From the NCBI GenBank assembly GCA_963697365.1, contig CAVONT010000002.1:1-64000 (forward strand): a DNA stretch of 64,000 nt, in the 5' to 3' direction. This document shows, piece by piece, positions 43,004-52,414 of the stretch. A model generated the notes under the pieces. It did not search any database. It was given only the letters and a program-made list of their open reading frames with translations, and had not been told where the DNA came from. The DNA is from CAIXZV01 sp963697365. GTDB taxonomy: Bacteria > Chloroflexota > Limnocylindria > Limnocylindrales > CSP1-4. The position numbers and the translations under genes were made by a program. Every line of letters begins with the position of its first letter. Position 1 is the stretch's first letter.

Positions 43004-44284
43004 TCACACGCCCGGGGGCTCCCGTGCCTCGAGCAGGTCCCGTGCGAACAGGACGGCGGCAAGCCGGAGCCGGCGTGGGGCATCGAGCGGGCCCCCGACC
43101 AGTCGCTCGATCCGCTCGAGACGGTACGCCACCGTCCGAGGAGCGATCCCAAGGCGTCGTCCGGCCGCCCGCACGTTCTCCCGCTCCGCGAGGTACGCCT
43201 CGAGGGTCGCCACGAGAGCACCGCCCCGGGGCGCGTCCCGCAGCGGCGCGAGCTCCTGGTCCACGGCAGCCCGCAGGAGGCCCGGCTCCGCGAGCAGCGC
43301 CCGCTCCAGGAGGACGGATCGCGCGTCGACGAGGCGACCCCGCACGCCGGCCCGCTCGACCACGGCGAGGGCGGCCCGCGCCTCGCGGTGCGCAATCGCG
43401 GTGTCCAGCAGGGCGCCGGCGGGCGACGTGACGGCAGCGAACCCCGGCGCCGCGGCCCGGAGGGCACGTTCGACGTCCGGCTGCCGGCGTCCCACCGGCA
43501 CGATCACCACCAGCCTGCCGCCGGCCGCTGCCACCACCGGACCCGGTGCCGGCCCTGCCAGCGAGCGCGGATCGCCCACGCTTGCCGCCGGACCGGCGGC
43601 AAGCGTCCTGGCGATCTCGCCGACCACGGGATCGCCGTCCTCGAGGTCGGCGCCGAGATCGGCGAGCACGATGGTCACGGGCCGGTCCACCGGGACGCCG
43701 AGCTCGCCGAGCCGCCGTGCCAGGAGGGCCCTCGCCGGCTCATCCCCATCGGGGAGCTCGAGGAGGCGGTCCAGGACCTCGCGGAGTGCCGTGGCGGACC
43801 GCGTCGCCGCCTCGCGCACGGCGGCTGCATGGGCATCCGCGATGGCCATCGCCGCGGCGTCACCGGTGCGCAGGAGCGCCTCGCCAAGGGCGGCGAGTGC
43901 CGGTGCAGGGAGCCGGCCGGGGACGGTGAGCGCCGCCCAGACCACCCAACCGGCCGATAGTGCCCGGTCCAGGACCGGCTGCAGGGGCTCCCCTGCCCGA
44001 GCTCGGGCGGCCGCGTCCTCCCGCAACGGGCGGAGGTCTGCCGCACGCGGGACGACACCCCCACGAAGGGCGCCGACGAGCCACTCGACGGCCGTCCGCG
44101 CGGCAGCGATCTCGACCGCGGACGGGTCCGACTCGCCTGTCACATCCCGCGCGACGGCCGTCGCGAGCACATCGAGTTCGGTGTCGAGTCCGTCGAGCGC
44201 CTCCACATGGGAACGCGGCGACCCGTCGCCGGTCCGGCGGTTCGAGCAACTACCTTGCTGCATATCGGCAGCATAGCGTCTCAT
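43004..44284 (-). CDS. PucR-family transcriptional regulator
   Basis: About 426 residues. The C-terminal helix-turn-helix LAERENVRAAGRRLGIAPRT with VAYRLERIERLVGG is the PucR/CdaR signature. A GGDEF-like degenerate central region (VTIVLADLGADLEDGDP, RLVVIVPVGRRQPD) and an N-terminal helical sensor complete it. The start is ambiguous between ATG 44284 and ATG 44263; neither has a clear ribosome site. It is divergent from htpX and precedes the TPR gene, so it may control either. Confidence 0.8.
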   Translation of the reverse strand: MRRYAADMQQGSCSNRRTGDGSPRSHVEALDGLDTELDVLATAVARDVTGESDPSAVEIAAARTAVEWLVGALRGGVVPRAADLRPLREDAAARARAGEPLQPVLDRALSAGWVVWAALTVPGRLPAPALAALGEALLRTGDAAAMAIADAHAAAVREAATRSATALREVLDRLLELPDGDEPARALLARRLGELGVPVDRPVTIVLADLGADLEDGDPVVGEIARTLAAGPAASVGDPRSLAGPAPGPVVAAAGGRLVVIVPVGRRQPDVERALRAAAPGFAAVTSPAGALLDTAIAHREARAALAVVERAGVRGRLVDARSVLLERALLAEPGLLRAAVDQELAPLRDAPRGGALVATLEAYLAERENVRAAGRRLGIAPRTVAYRLERIERLVGGPLDAPRRLRLAAVLFARDLLEAREPPGV

Positions 44285-44409
44285 GAACTGCCGGTCTGTA
44301 GCCTTGTACTGCCGCTGTGCTGCCACGAGACTCTGACCAAGGGCACGAGCCCGATCCAAGGACATCCCCGATCCACCAACACCCGGGACCGACCCCGGAG
44401 GCAAGAGGC

Positions 44410-45315
44410 ATGAACAGCTTCAGCAACAACCTCAAGACCTGGACCCTGATGGCGGCCCTGGCCGGCATCCTCGTCGCCGTCGGCGGCCTGCTCGGCGGCC
44501 AGGCCGGCATGGTCATGGCCTTCGGGCTGGCGCTGCTGATGAACGGCTTCGTCTACTGGAAGAGCGACAGCCTCGCGCTGCGCGCCAATGGCGCACGTGA
44601 ACTGGAACCCGGCGAGCAGCCGGAGCTCCGCGCGATGGTCGGCCTCCTCGCCGAGCGTGCCGGTATCCCGGAGCCTCGCGTCTACCTCGTGGAGCGACCC
44701 GAGCCGAACGCCTTCGCCACGGGTCGCGATCCGAAGCATGCGGCTGTCGCGGTCACGACCGGCCTGCTCGAGATCATGGACACGCGCCAGCTGGCCGGCG
44801 TCCTCGCCCACGAGCTGTCGCACGTGAAGAACCGGGACACCCTCGTTGGCACCATCGCGGCGACGATCGGTGGCGCCGTCAGCTTCCTTGCCCAGATGGG
44901 CCAGTTCCAGCTGCTGTTCGGCGGCGGGGACGAGGAGGGCGGCAATCCGATCGCGGCGCTTGGCGCGATCATCCTGGCCCCGATCGCGGCGATGATCATC
45001 CAGCTCGCCGTGTCACGGAGCCGGGAGTACCTGGCCGACACCACGGGTGCCTCGCTGACGGGCGATCCCGAGGGCCTCGCCCAGGCGCTTGAGCAGCTGG
45101 GCATCGCCCAGGAGCGCAGTGCCGCCGAGCGTGGTGGCCTGTTCGGCCGGCGCCGCGAGCAGGAGCCCGAGCCTCAGGCGAACCCGGCGTTCGGGCACCT
45201 GTGGATCGTCAGCCCGCTGGCAGGCTCATCGATGGCAAGCCTGTTCGCAACGCACCCGCCCCTCGAGGATCGTGTGCGACGTCTCCGGTCGCTCTCCCTC
45301 CACCGAGCGGCCTGA
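44410..45315 (+). CDS. htpX: HtpX-type membrane zinc metalloprotease
   Basis: A 301-residue membrane protease for quality control of membrane proteins. Two N-terminal helices are followed by the zinc site VLAHELSHVKNRD (His134, Glu135, His138), two further helices (IAATIGGAVSFLAQMG and ALGAIILAPIAAMIIQLAVS), and the third ligand Glu in SRSREYLADTTGA. PNAFATGRDPKHAAVAVTTG is the substrate-groove strand. GGAGGCAAGAGGC precedes ATG 44410. Two strong hairpins follow the stop. Confidence 0.93.
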   Translation: MNSFSNNLKTWTLMAALAGILVAVGGLLGGQAGMVMAFGLALLMNGFVYWKSDSLALRANGARELEPGEQPELRAMVGLLAERAGIPEPRVYLVERPEPNAFATGRDPKHAAVAVTTGLLEIMDTRQLAGVLAHELSHVKNRDTLVGTIAATIGGAVSFLAQMGQFQLLFGGGDEEGGNPIAALGAIILAPIAAMIIQLAVSRSREYLADTTGASLTGDPEGLAQALEQLGIAQERSAAERGGLFGRRREQEPEPQANPAFGHLWIVSPLAGSSMASLFATHPPLEDRVRRLRSLSLHRAA

Positions 45316-45358
45316 CTCCGGGCCCGTCCCGCTCCCTCGCGCAGGACCCGGACACGCG

Positions 45359-45390
45359 AACCGCCCCGTCGCACCAGCGGCGGGGCGGTT
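45359..45390 (+). terminator. htpX terminator hairpin
   Basis: A perfect 10-bp stem AACCGCCCCG/CGGGGCGGTT around a 12-base loop, 44 bases after the htpX stop. It ends in TT without a longer T-run; in GC-rich genomes such stems commonly act as terminators. Confidence 0.7.
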
Positions 45391-45409
45391 CCGATGCCTG
45401 GCCTGGAAT

Positions 45410-45445
45410 CCACTGACCCCCGGGTGGGTATCCGGGGGTCAGTGG
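45410..45445. terminator. 14-bp perfect stem-loop between convergent genes
   Basis: CCACTGACCCCCGG (45410-45423) pairs exactly with CCGGGGGTCAGTGG (45432-45445) around an 8-base loop. It is the strongest hairpin in the window and lies between htpX (plus) and the 44-residue gene (minus). It probably terminates both. Confidence 0.75.
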
Positions 45446-45496
45446 TGGATCAGGCGCCTGAAGGAGGGAGGGGTCGGCGCCTGGTTCGTGCGAAGA

Positions 45497-45631
45497 TCAG
45501 TTGAGCCCGCCGCCGTGGGGCACGTTGTAGGAGTCCGCGTTGAAGTCCCGCGAATCGGTGCCGTTCTGCGACGCGACGATCGCGAACGCGGCCCCCAGGA
45601 CCATGATCAGCGAGATGAGGAGGAGTTCCAT
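45497..45631 (-). CDS. 44-residue single-span membrane peptide
   Basis: A short gene encoding MELLLISLIMVLGAAFAIVA, then SQNGTDSRDFNADSYNVPHGG and two more residues. It has one membrane helix, a short polar extracytoplasmic or cytoplasmic tail and no Cys. A promoter-like pair (TTGTTC, 17 bases, TATACC at 45677-45672) lies upstream and overlaps a GntR-type operator. GAGCGAAACGAG precedes the ATG. It is divergent from the GntR regulator, so it is a likely target. The family is not recognised. Confidence 0.7.
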   Translation of the reverse strand: MELLLISLIMVLGAAFAIVASQNGTDSRDFNADSYNVPHGGGLN

Positions 45632-45664
45632 CTCTCGTTTCGCTCGTAGCTATGGGTTCGGGCA

Positions 45665-45719
45665 CCTAGTTGGTATAGTCAACTAGGCCAAGTCGAACAA
45701 TAGTTGGACTAGTCCACTA
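45665..45719. promoter_or_regulatory. Twin 19-bp GntR-type operators
   Basis: TAGTTGGTATAGTCAACTA (45667-45685) and TAGTTGGACTAGTCCACTA (45701-45719) agree at 16 of 19 positions and are both near-palindromic. They are 34 bases apart start to start. The first covers the -10 of the minus-strand peptide gene; the second ends on the first base of the ATG of the GntR gene. This layout fits repression of both genes by GntR. Confidence 0.82.
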
Positions 45720-46780
45720 TGTCAATCAGTCGGAATGGCCCATCTGTGGACCCCGATCGGCCCGGTACTTCTGGGTCCTCCACCGGGACCTCAGGAGCAA
45801 CGGACAGGACCCACGCGCTCGACATCGAGCGTGACTCCGACGTGCCCATCTCCACCCAGATCTACTGGCAGCTCGCCTACCAGATCGAGTCCGGCCGCCT
45901 CCAGCCGGGCTATCGGCTGCCGCCGGTCCGGGAGCTCGGCGCGGCCCTGCGCGTCAATCCCAACACCGTTCGTGCCGTCTACCGGCGCCTCGCCGACGCG
46001 GGCTACGTCATCGGCCGCCATGGCGCCGGCACCCGGGTCGTGGACCGCCCGCCCGTCCGCCGTGGTTCGGACGCCCTTGCCGGGATCGTCGCGGAGACCC
46101 TGCGCCGCGCGGCACAGCTCGGCTTCACGCCCGACGAGGTTGCCCAAGCCACGTTCACCGCAGCCACCGAGCGCAAACGGCCCGGCCCGCACGTCCGCGT
46201 CCTGTTCGCCGAGTGCACCACGGCCGATGCCAACGTGGACGCCGAGCGCATCACCGAGGCCTTCCCGGACCGTGTCGAGGTCACGCCCATCCTGCTCGAC
46301 GAGCTCCCGGAGCGCCTCGACCGGTACCACTACGACCTGGTGGCCACCACCACGTTCCACGCGGACGAGGCGCAGGCCTACGTCGCGGGGCGCGTGCCGG
46401 TGGTCGCGATGCTCGTGGGCCCCGGCTACATGTCGCTGATCCATGAGATCACGGGCTTGCGCCCGGGCTCCAAGGTGGGCGTGGTCTGCGGCTCCCAGCG
46501 CGGCATCGAGAACATCGCGGAGGTCCTGGGGCTGGCAGGCGCCACCGGAATCGAGCTGATCTCAGCCGTCGCGCACACGGAGCCGGAGCTCGACCGCGTG
46601 GAGACCGAGGCGGATCTCGTCCTGCTGTCGCGCGAGGCGTCCGCCCTGGGCCTCGAGGCACGGTTCACGCGGCCCGAGCGCCTCCGCGAGTGGAGCTACG
46701 AGTTCGACCCGGCCGCCTTCGAGCTCCTCCGGCGAGCGATCGAGCGGGTGACCGACAAGGAGCCGACTTCGCGAGCCTGA
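45719..46780 (+). CDS. GntR-family regulator with a periplasmic-binding-like sensor
   Basis: About 353 residues. A variable Ser/Gly/Thr-rich leader (1-35) is followed by the winged helix (VPISTQIYWQLAYQIESGRL, PPVRELGAALRVNPNTVRAV, YVIGRHGAGTRVV). The C-terminal domain resembles a periplasmic-binding-protein-type sensor (VRVLFAECTTADANVDAERI, YDLVATTTFHADEAQAYVAG, KVGVVCGSQRGIENIAEVLG). The ATG at 45719 lies at the end of an operator and without a ribosome site, so either the mRNA is leaderless or the true start is the in-frame GTG near 45843 that begins VPISTQ. Confidence 0.82.
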   Translation: MSISRNGPSVDPDRPGTSGSSTGTSGATDRTHALDIERDSDVPISTQIYWQLAYQIESGRLQPGYRLPPVRELGAALRVNPNTVRAVYRRLADAGYVIGRHGAGTRVVDRPPVRRGSDALAGIVAETLRRAAQLGFTPDEVAQATFTAATERKRPGPHVRVLFAECTTADANVDAERITEAFPDRVEVTPILLDELPERLDRYHYDLVATTTFHADEAQAYVAGRVPVVAMLVGPGYMSLIHEITGLRPGSKVGVVCGSQRGIENIAEVLGLAGATGIELISAVAHTEPELDRVETEADLVLLSREASALGLEARFTRPERLREWSYEFDPAAFELLRRAIERVTDKEPTSRA

Positions 46781-46854
46781 GGGTGGTCACGCCGAGCGGC
46801 GGCGGTAGCCCGACTGGCGCGCCGAACAGGCAGGAACGGTGCGAGACTTGCGCC

Positions 46855-49800
46855 ATGCGAGCTCTGCCACTCTCCCGTACCGCACGCTCCCGTTTCGGCC
46901 TCGACGCGATCGCCGATGCCCCGTCCGCGGCCGCCACACCCGCGGCCGCCACACCCGTGGCCGCCGCGCGCGCCGTGCGCCTTGCAGCCAACCTTCCGGC
47001 CGCACGCCGGGTCGTCGCGGCCGTCAATGCTCGCCGGCCCCCGGGCGAGCCGTCGGCGCAGGCGGGCGAGCTTGCCGCGCTGGAGCTGCTGCACGAGATC
47101 TTCCATCTGCTCGTCGAGCGTGCCGCAGAGCTGCAGCCCGCGGCGTCGATGGCCCAGACAGCCGACGCCGTCGGGGAGGCGCTTGGCGAGGTCCGCCTCG
47201 ACGGGCTGCTCGACGCCGTCGGCGAGGAGTTCCCGGACGTCGAGGCGGCCGAGGAGGCCGCGCGGCTCGAGGAGATGCTCCTGGTCCGGATCGCCAACGA
47301 GAACCCGGCGGCACGCCCGCTGCGGGTCCTCGTGGACGACCAGGTCCTGCCCGTCGATGACCGCAATGACGCCATGGCCTCGCTCGAGGCGTACCAGGGC
47401 GCCCTGTCCCCGATCGGCCCCAACGGCGAGACGCTGGTCGAGCTGCTCCGCGCCCCCGCGCGCGCCCATCCCACGTCCCTCGCGGGACAGCTGCGCTACG
47501 TCCGCGAGCGCTGGTCGGCCCTGCTGGGCGAGAAGCTCGCGGCGCTGCTAGACCGGCTGCTCCTCACGCTCGACGTCATCACCGAGGAGGAGCGCGGCAT
47601 GCACCTGCGGTTCGGCGGTGGGGGCGGGATGGGCGACGGCACGGGCCACGGCGAGGCACCGGACCTGACCGGCCTGGACGCAGAACCCGAGCGGTTCTCC
47701 AGCGACTCGGCATGGATGCCGCGCCTGGTGCTGATGGCGAAGTCGACCCACGTCTGGCTCGATCAGCTGTCGAAGACCTACGGCCGCGAGATCCGGACGC
47801 TCGACGCCATCCCGGACGAGGAGCTCGACCGCCTGGCGCGCTTCGGCATCACGGGCCTGTGGCTGATCGGCCTGTGGGAGCGCTCCAGGGCCAGCCAGCG
47901 GATCAAGGTGTGGCGCGGCAACCCGGACGCAGCGGCATCCGCCTACTCGCTCGACGACTACCGGATCGCGGACGACCTGGGCGGTGATGGCGCGTGGGCC
48001 AGCCTGCGCCACCGGGCGTGGTCGCGCGGGATCCGCCTCGCGTCGGACATGGTGCCCAACCACATGGGCCTCGACTCCAACTGGGTGACCGACCATCCCG
48101 ACTGGTTCCTCGGCCTGCCCGAGCCGCCGTACCCGGCCTACGCCTTCACGGGCGAGAACCTGGCCGAGCACGATCGCGTCGAGATCCGCCTCGAGGACCA
48201 CTACTGGGACAACAGCGACGCGGCCGTGACGTTCGAGTGGCGCGATCGCTGGTCGGGCGAGCGCCGCTACATCTACCACGGCAATGACGGGACCTCGTTC
48301 CCGTGGAACGACACGGCCCAGCTCGACTTCAGCAGGGCCGAGGTCCGCGAGCAGGTCATCCAGACGATCCTCTCGGTTGCCCGCCAGTTCCCCGTCATCC
48401 GCTTCGACGCCGCGATGGTCCTGGCCAAGCGCCACGTGCGCCGGCTCTGGTTCCCGGGCCCCGGTGAGGGCGGCGGAGCGATCCCGTCGCGCGCCGAGCA
48501 CGGGACGATGACCGCCGCCGAGTTCGAGGCGGCAATGCCCGCCGAGTTCTGGCGGGAGGTCGTGGACCGGGTGGCGGCCGAGGTGCCCGACACGCTCCTG
48601 CTCGCCGAGGCGTTCTGGATGCTCGAGGGCTTCTTCGTCCGGACGCTCGGCATGCACCGCGTCTACAACAGCGCCTTCATGCACATGCTCCGCGACGAGG
48701 ACAACGCGGGCTACCGGCGTCTGATCAAGGAGACCCTGGAGTTCGATCCGGAGATCCTCAAGCGCTACGTCAACTTCATGAACAACCCCGACGAGAAGAC
48801 CGCGGTCGAGCAGTTCGGGAAGGGCGACAAGTACTTCGGCGTGGCCACGCTCCTCGCCACGCTCCCGGGCCTGCCGATGATCGGCCACGGCCAGTTCGAG
48901 GGCTTCGGCGAGAAGTACGGGATGGAGTTCCGGCGAGCGAGCCTGGACGAGCAGCCCGACGGCTGGCTCATCGGGCGCCACGAGCAGCAGATCGTGCCGC
49001 TGCTGCACCGGCGGGGCGACTTCGCGGAGGCGAGGGACTTCCTGCTGTACGACCTCGAGCACGATTTCGGCGGCGTGGACGAGAACGTCTTCGCGTACTC
49101 GAACGGCTCGGGGCCGACGCGCTCGCTGGTTGTGTACCACAACCGGTATGGCGAGACGTCTGGCTGGATCCGGCGCTCCGTGACCTTCGCGGTCAAGGAT
49201 GCTGACGGCGAGAAGCAGCTCGAGACGCGATCCCTGGCCGAGGGGCTGGGCCTGGACCCGGGCGATGCGGCCAATCGCTGGCTCGCCTTCCGCGAGCAGC
49301 GCACGGGCCTCGAGTACCTCCGTCCGGTCGCCGAGATCCGTGAGCGCGGCCTCCATGTGCGACTGCACGCCTACGAGACCCTCGTGTACTGGCAGATGCG
49401 CGAGCTGCACGACAGTGCGGGCGTCTGGGCCCGCCTGGCCGAACGCCTTGGCGGCGCAGGCGTGCCGTCCCTCGAGGACGCGCTTCGAGACCAGCAGCTC
49501 GGTCCGGTGCATGACACGCTCCGCGGCGTGATCGCGAAACCGGCGGCCGAGTCGGTCGAGCGCTTCGTGCGCGCCGTGGCCGACGCGACGGGCACCGGGG
49601 GCACCGGGGGCGCCGCGGGCCGCGCTGGCACCAGGGGCCGCGCTGGAGGCGTCGACGCCGTCGTGGGACGGATCGTGGAGCTCTCCGCTCGCGCGGAGCC
49701 GGTGGCGGCTGCCATCGATGACCCATCGCATGCCGCTGCCATCCGGGTCTGGACGCTGCTCGCGCCGCTCGGATCGCTGCCCGAAGGTGCGCCGGTCGGA

Positions 49801-50399
49801 CTGACCAGCCGAGCGTGGTACGAGGAGCTGCGCCTCGCCCCCGTCGTTGCGGATTCGCTCCGTGGCCGAGGTCTCGACGAGGCGGCCGCATGGTGGGCCG
49901 CCGAGCGCGTCCGCACCCTGCTCGACCTGCCGCTGCCCGGCTCGCTGGGCGGCGACGAGGCCACGCTGCCGCTGCGGCTCGTGGATGCATGGCTCGCCCA
50001 CCCCGCCGTCCGCCCGTTCATCAGGGTGAACGCCTGGGAGGGCGTCGAGTGGTTCCACCGCGAGTCGTGGGAGGAGCTGATCGCCTGGGCCGACCGGCTC
50101 GACTGGATCCTGGGATCTGCGGCCGAGGCCACTCCTCCCAGCGAGCCGAGTGACCTGTCGCGAGTGCTCGAGGCCGCTGGTTCGGTAGCCGGCTACCGGG
50201 TGGACCTGCTGCGCGAGGCGCTCGGCGCCGAGCCCGCGGTCGAGCCCGAGACGGAGGTCGATGCGGAGCCGGACGAGCGGAGGTCGATGCGGAGCCGGAG
50301 GTCGATGCGGAGACGGAGGTCGATGCGGAGCCGGAGGCCGTCCCGCAGTCGAAGGACGAGGACGCCAGCAAGGGGAAGCACGCCAAGCAGGGGACGTGA
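46855..50399 (+). CDS. Large GH13-type alpha-amylase-family protein, C-terminal frameshift
   Basis: About 1180 residues. Residues 1-270 are helical and Ala-rich. A GH13 barrel follows with TLDAIPDEELDRLARFGITG, RLASDMVPNHMGLDS, VIRFDAAMVLAKRH (nucleophile Asp) and LLAEAFWMLEG (acid Glu). The last conserved region reads FMNNPDEKTA instead of the usual NHD, as in some maltosyltransferases. A long C-terminal helical region follows. Near 50270 one missing C throws the frame; restoring it gives an acidic EVDAEP repeat and a lysine-rich end at TGA 50397-50399. Left uncorrected, the frame would run through the dispersed repeat. The substrate is presumably alpha-glucan or a phosphorylated sugar. Confidence 0.83.
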
Positions 50400-50761
50400 G
50401 CCGACGGTTCTCCCCGCCCCCGCACGCCCCTGCGCCCGTGCGCAACCCTCCTTCCGCCGCCTGCCCTTCCGCCACCCGAGTCACCGCAATGCCCACCCCG
50501 TGGGCCAACGCGCGGGTCGCATCCGATTCCTGCCCACCCGCTGGGCGGAAATCAATGGTTTCGGTGGAGGCCCGTGGAGGCGACAGGCTGCCGCACCGAG
50601 TGGGCCAAATCGGCATGGCGCGCGCTGCTTGGCCCAGCCAGTGAGCACGGGAGGGCGGCGCGGACGAATGCGTCAGGGCACGGCAGCCCGGCAGGAGGAG
50701 CGGGCCCGCTGTGGCGGGAACCCTCGCACCGCGCACCTGTCCCGGCGTAGCATCGGGATCC
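50400..50761. other. Gene-free stretch holding repeat copy B
   Basis: Between the amylase-family gene and the amidohydrolase no gene is seen. The stretch contains the four-hairpin element (50491-50646), and the promoter of the amidohydrolase should lie in its last 100 bases. Confidence 0.65.
50491..50646. repeat. Four-hairpin dispersed element, copy B
   Basis: Counterpart of the element at 3541-3688, same orientation. Palindromes lie at 50491-50505, 50532-50546, 50590-50605 (degenerate) and 50632-50646. Shared blocks between them include CGATTCCTGCCCA, AATC-ATGGT, GGCGAC and TTGGCCCAGCCAGTG, in the same order and spacing within a few bases. Confidence 0.75.
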
Positions 50762-52414
50762 ATGGGCAATGAACTGACGATCCGCAACGGGCGCATCCTG
50801 GGCACCGACGCGGCCACCGCTCTCCGCATCGAGGGAGGCCGGATCGCTGCCGTCGGGAGCGACGCAGAGATCGGCGCCGCGGGCCAGGTCATCGACGCCC
50901 AAGGCTGCCTCGTCATACCGGGCTTCGACGATGCCCATCTCCACCTGCTGTCGGGCGCACGCCAGCTCGCCGATGCCCAGCTCTACCCTCTCCAGACGCT
51001 GGACGAGATCGGCGAGGCGATCCGCAGCCATGCCGCGGCCAACCCCGATGCGCCGTGGGTCCTGGGGCGGGGCTGGCTCTACGCCCCGTTCCCAGGCGGG
51101 ATGCCCACCCGCCACCAGCTCGATGCCCTGGTCCCGCACCGGCCCGCCTACATGGGCTGCTACGACGGCCACTCGGCCTGGGCCAACACGATCGCCCTGC
51201 GGATCGCCGGCATCGACCGCCACACCCCCGACCCGCCCAACGGCGTCATCGTCCGCGACGAGGATGGCGAGCCGACCGGCGGCCTCAAGGAGGAGGCGCA
51301 GCTCCTGGTCGAGCGACACATCCCGGGACCCGCCGACGAGGCGGACCGCGCGGCCGTGCGCGAGGCCCAGGCGGGGATGCACGCGCTGGGCCTCACCGCT
51401 GCACAGGATGCGTGGCTGGACCTGGGCGAGCTCGAGTTCTGGAAGCGCGTCCACGCCGACGGTGATCTCGACCTCCGCCTCCGGGTGGCGCTGATCATGG
51501 AGCCCGGGCAGACGCTGGCCGAGTGGCGGGACCGGCTCGACGCCTATGAGGCTGCCGCCTTCGGCCTGCGCGGCGGGGAGCGGCTCGACGCCGGGATCCT
51601 CAAGGGGTTCGTCGACGGGGTGATCGAGGCGCGGACTGCGGCGATGCTCGAACCGTACGAGGACGACACGGGCCGGGGCGTGCCCGCCTGGGAGCCCGAC
51701 GCACTGGACGCGTTCGTCGCCGAGGCCGACCGTCGCGGCTGGCAGATCGAGCTGCACGCCATCGGCGACCGCGGGGTGCGATTGGCGCTCGACGCCTTCG
51801 AGCGGGCTGCCGTCGCGAACGGTCCCTGGACGGGCGACCCACACGGATCCGGTGCAGTGGCCGGCACGTGGCCGAGGCGCCATCGCGTGGAGCACATCGA
51901 GTGCATCAGTCGCGAGGACATCGGGCGGTTCGCGCAGCTGGGCGTCGTGGCGTCCATGCAGCCGTATCACGGCGACCCGTCGCCCAACCAGATCTCCGTC
52001 TGGGCGGGCAACATCGGCCCCGAGCGGGCGAGCCGGGCCTGGGCGTGGGCGTCGATCCGGGCGGCTGGTGGACGGCTGGCCTTCGGGTCCGACTGGCCGG
52101 TGGTCCCGTACGATCCGTTCATTGCGCTCAATAGCGCCGTCAACCGGCAGACGACCGCCGGCATGCCGGCCGGGGGCTGGCTGCCCTCGGAGCGCCTGCC
52201 CCTCGAGGCGGCACTCGAGGCCTACACCGCCGGCAGCGCCTGGGCGGCATTCGCCGAACACCGGCGTGGACGCGTCACACCGGGTGCGGACGCCGACGTC
52301 GTCATCCTCGATCGCGACCTGCTCGCGGCCGGACCGTCTGCCATCATCGGCACCACAGTCAGGGCCACCGTGCTCGGAGGCCGCGTCGTGTACCACTCGG
52401 AGGAGCTCGCGTGA
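50762..52414 (+). CDS. YtcJ-like metal-dependent amidohydrolase
   Basis: A 550-residue amidohydrolase-superfamily (Amidohydro_3) protein. Metal His pair is in GFDDAHLHLLSGARQ. GRGWLYAPFPGGMPTRHQLD and YMGCYDGHSAWANTIAL are the family lid segments. KGFVDGVIEARTAAMLEPY, ELHAIGDRGVRLALDAF, RHRVEHIECISREDI and LAFGSDWPVVPYDPF supply the remaining His and Asp. The typical members hydrolyse N-acyl or imide bonds of varied substrates; none is predictable here. ATG 50762. Its stop overlaps the GTG of the holin-like gene. Confidence 0.87.
   Translation: MGNELTIRNGRILGTDAATALRIEGGRIAAVGSDAEIGAAGQVIDAQGCLVIPGFDDAHLHLLSGARQLADAQLYPLQTLDEIGEAIRSHAAANPDAPWVLGRGWLYAPFPGGMPTRHQLDALVPHRPAYMGCYDGHSAWANTIALRIAGIDRHTPDPPNGVIVRDEDGEPTGGLKEEAQLLVERHIPGPADEADRAAVREAQAGMHALGLTAAQDAWLDLGELEFWKRVHADGDLDLRLRVALIMEPGQTLAEWRDRLDAYEAAAFGLRGGERLDAGILKGFVDGVIEARTAAMLEPYEDDTGRGVPAWEPDALDAFVAEADRRGWQIELHAIGDRGVRLALDAFERAAVANGPWTGDPHGSGAVAGTWPRRHRVEHIECISREDIGRFAQLGVVASMQPYHGDPSPNQISVWAGNIGPERASRAWAWASIRAAGGRLAFGSDWPVVPYDPFIALNSAVNRQTTAGMPAGGWLPSERLPLEAALEAYTAGSAWAAFAEHRRGRVTPGADADVVILDRDLLAAGPSAIIGTTVRATVLGGRVVYHSEELA

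Noticed and set aside
50397..50772. Extension of the amylase-family protein through the four-hairpin repeat
   Set aside because: The Arg/Ser-rich tail arises from a missing base near 50270; the corrected frame ends at 50399 with a natural acidic/lysine tail.
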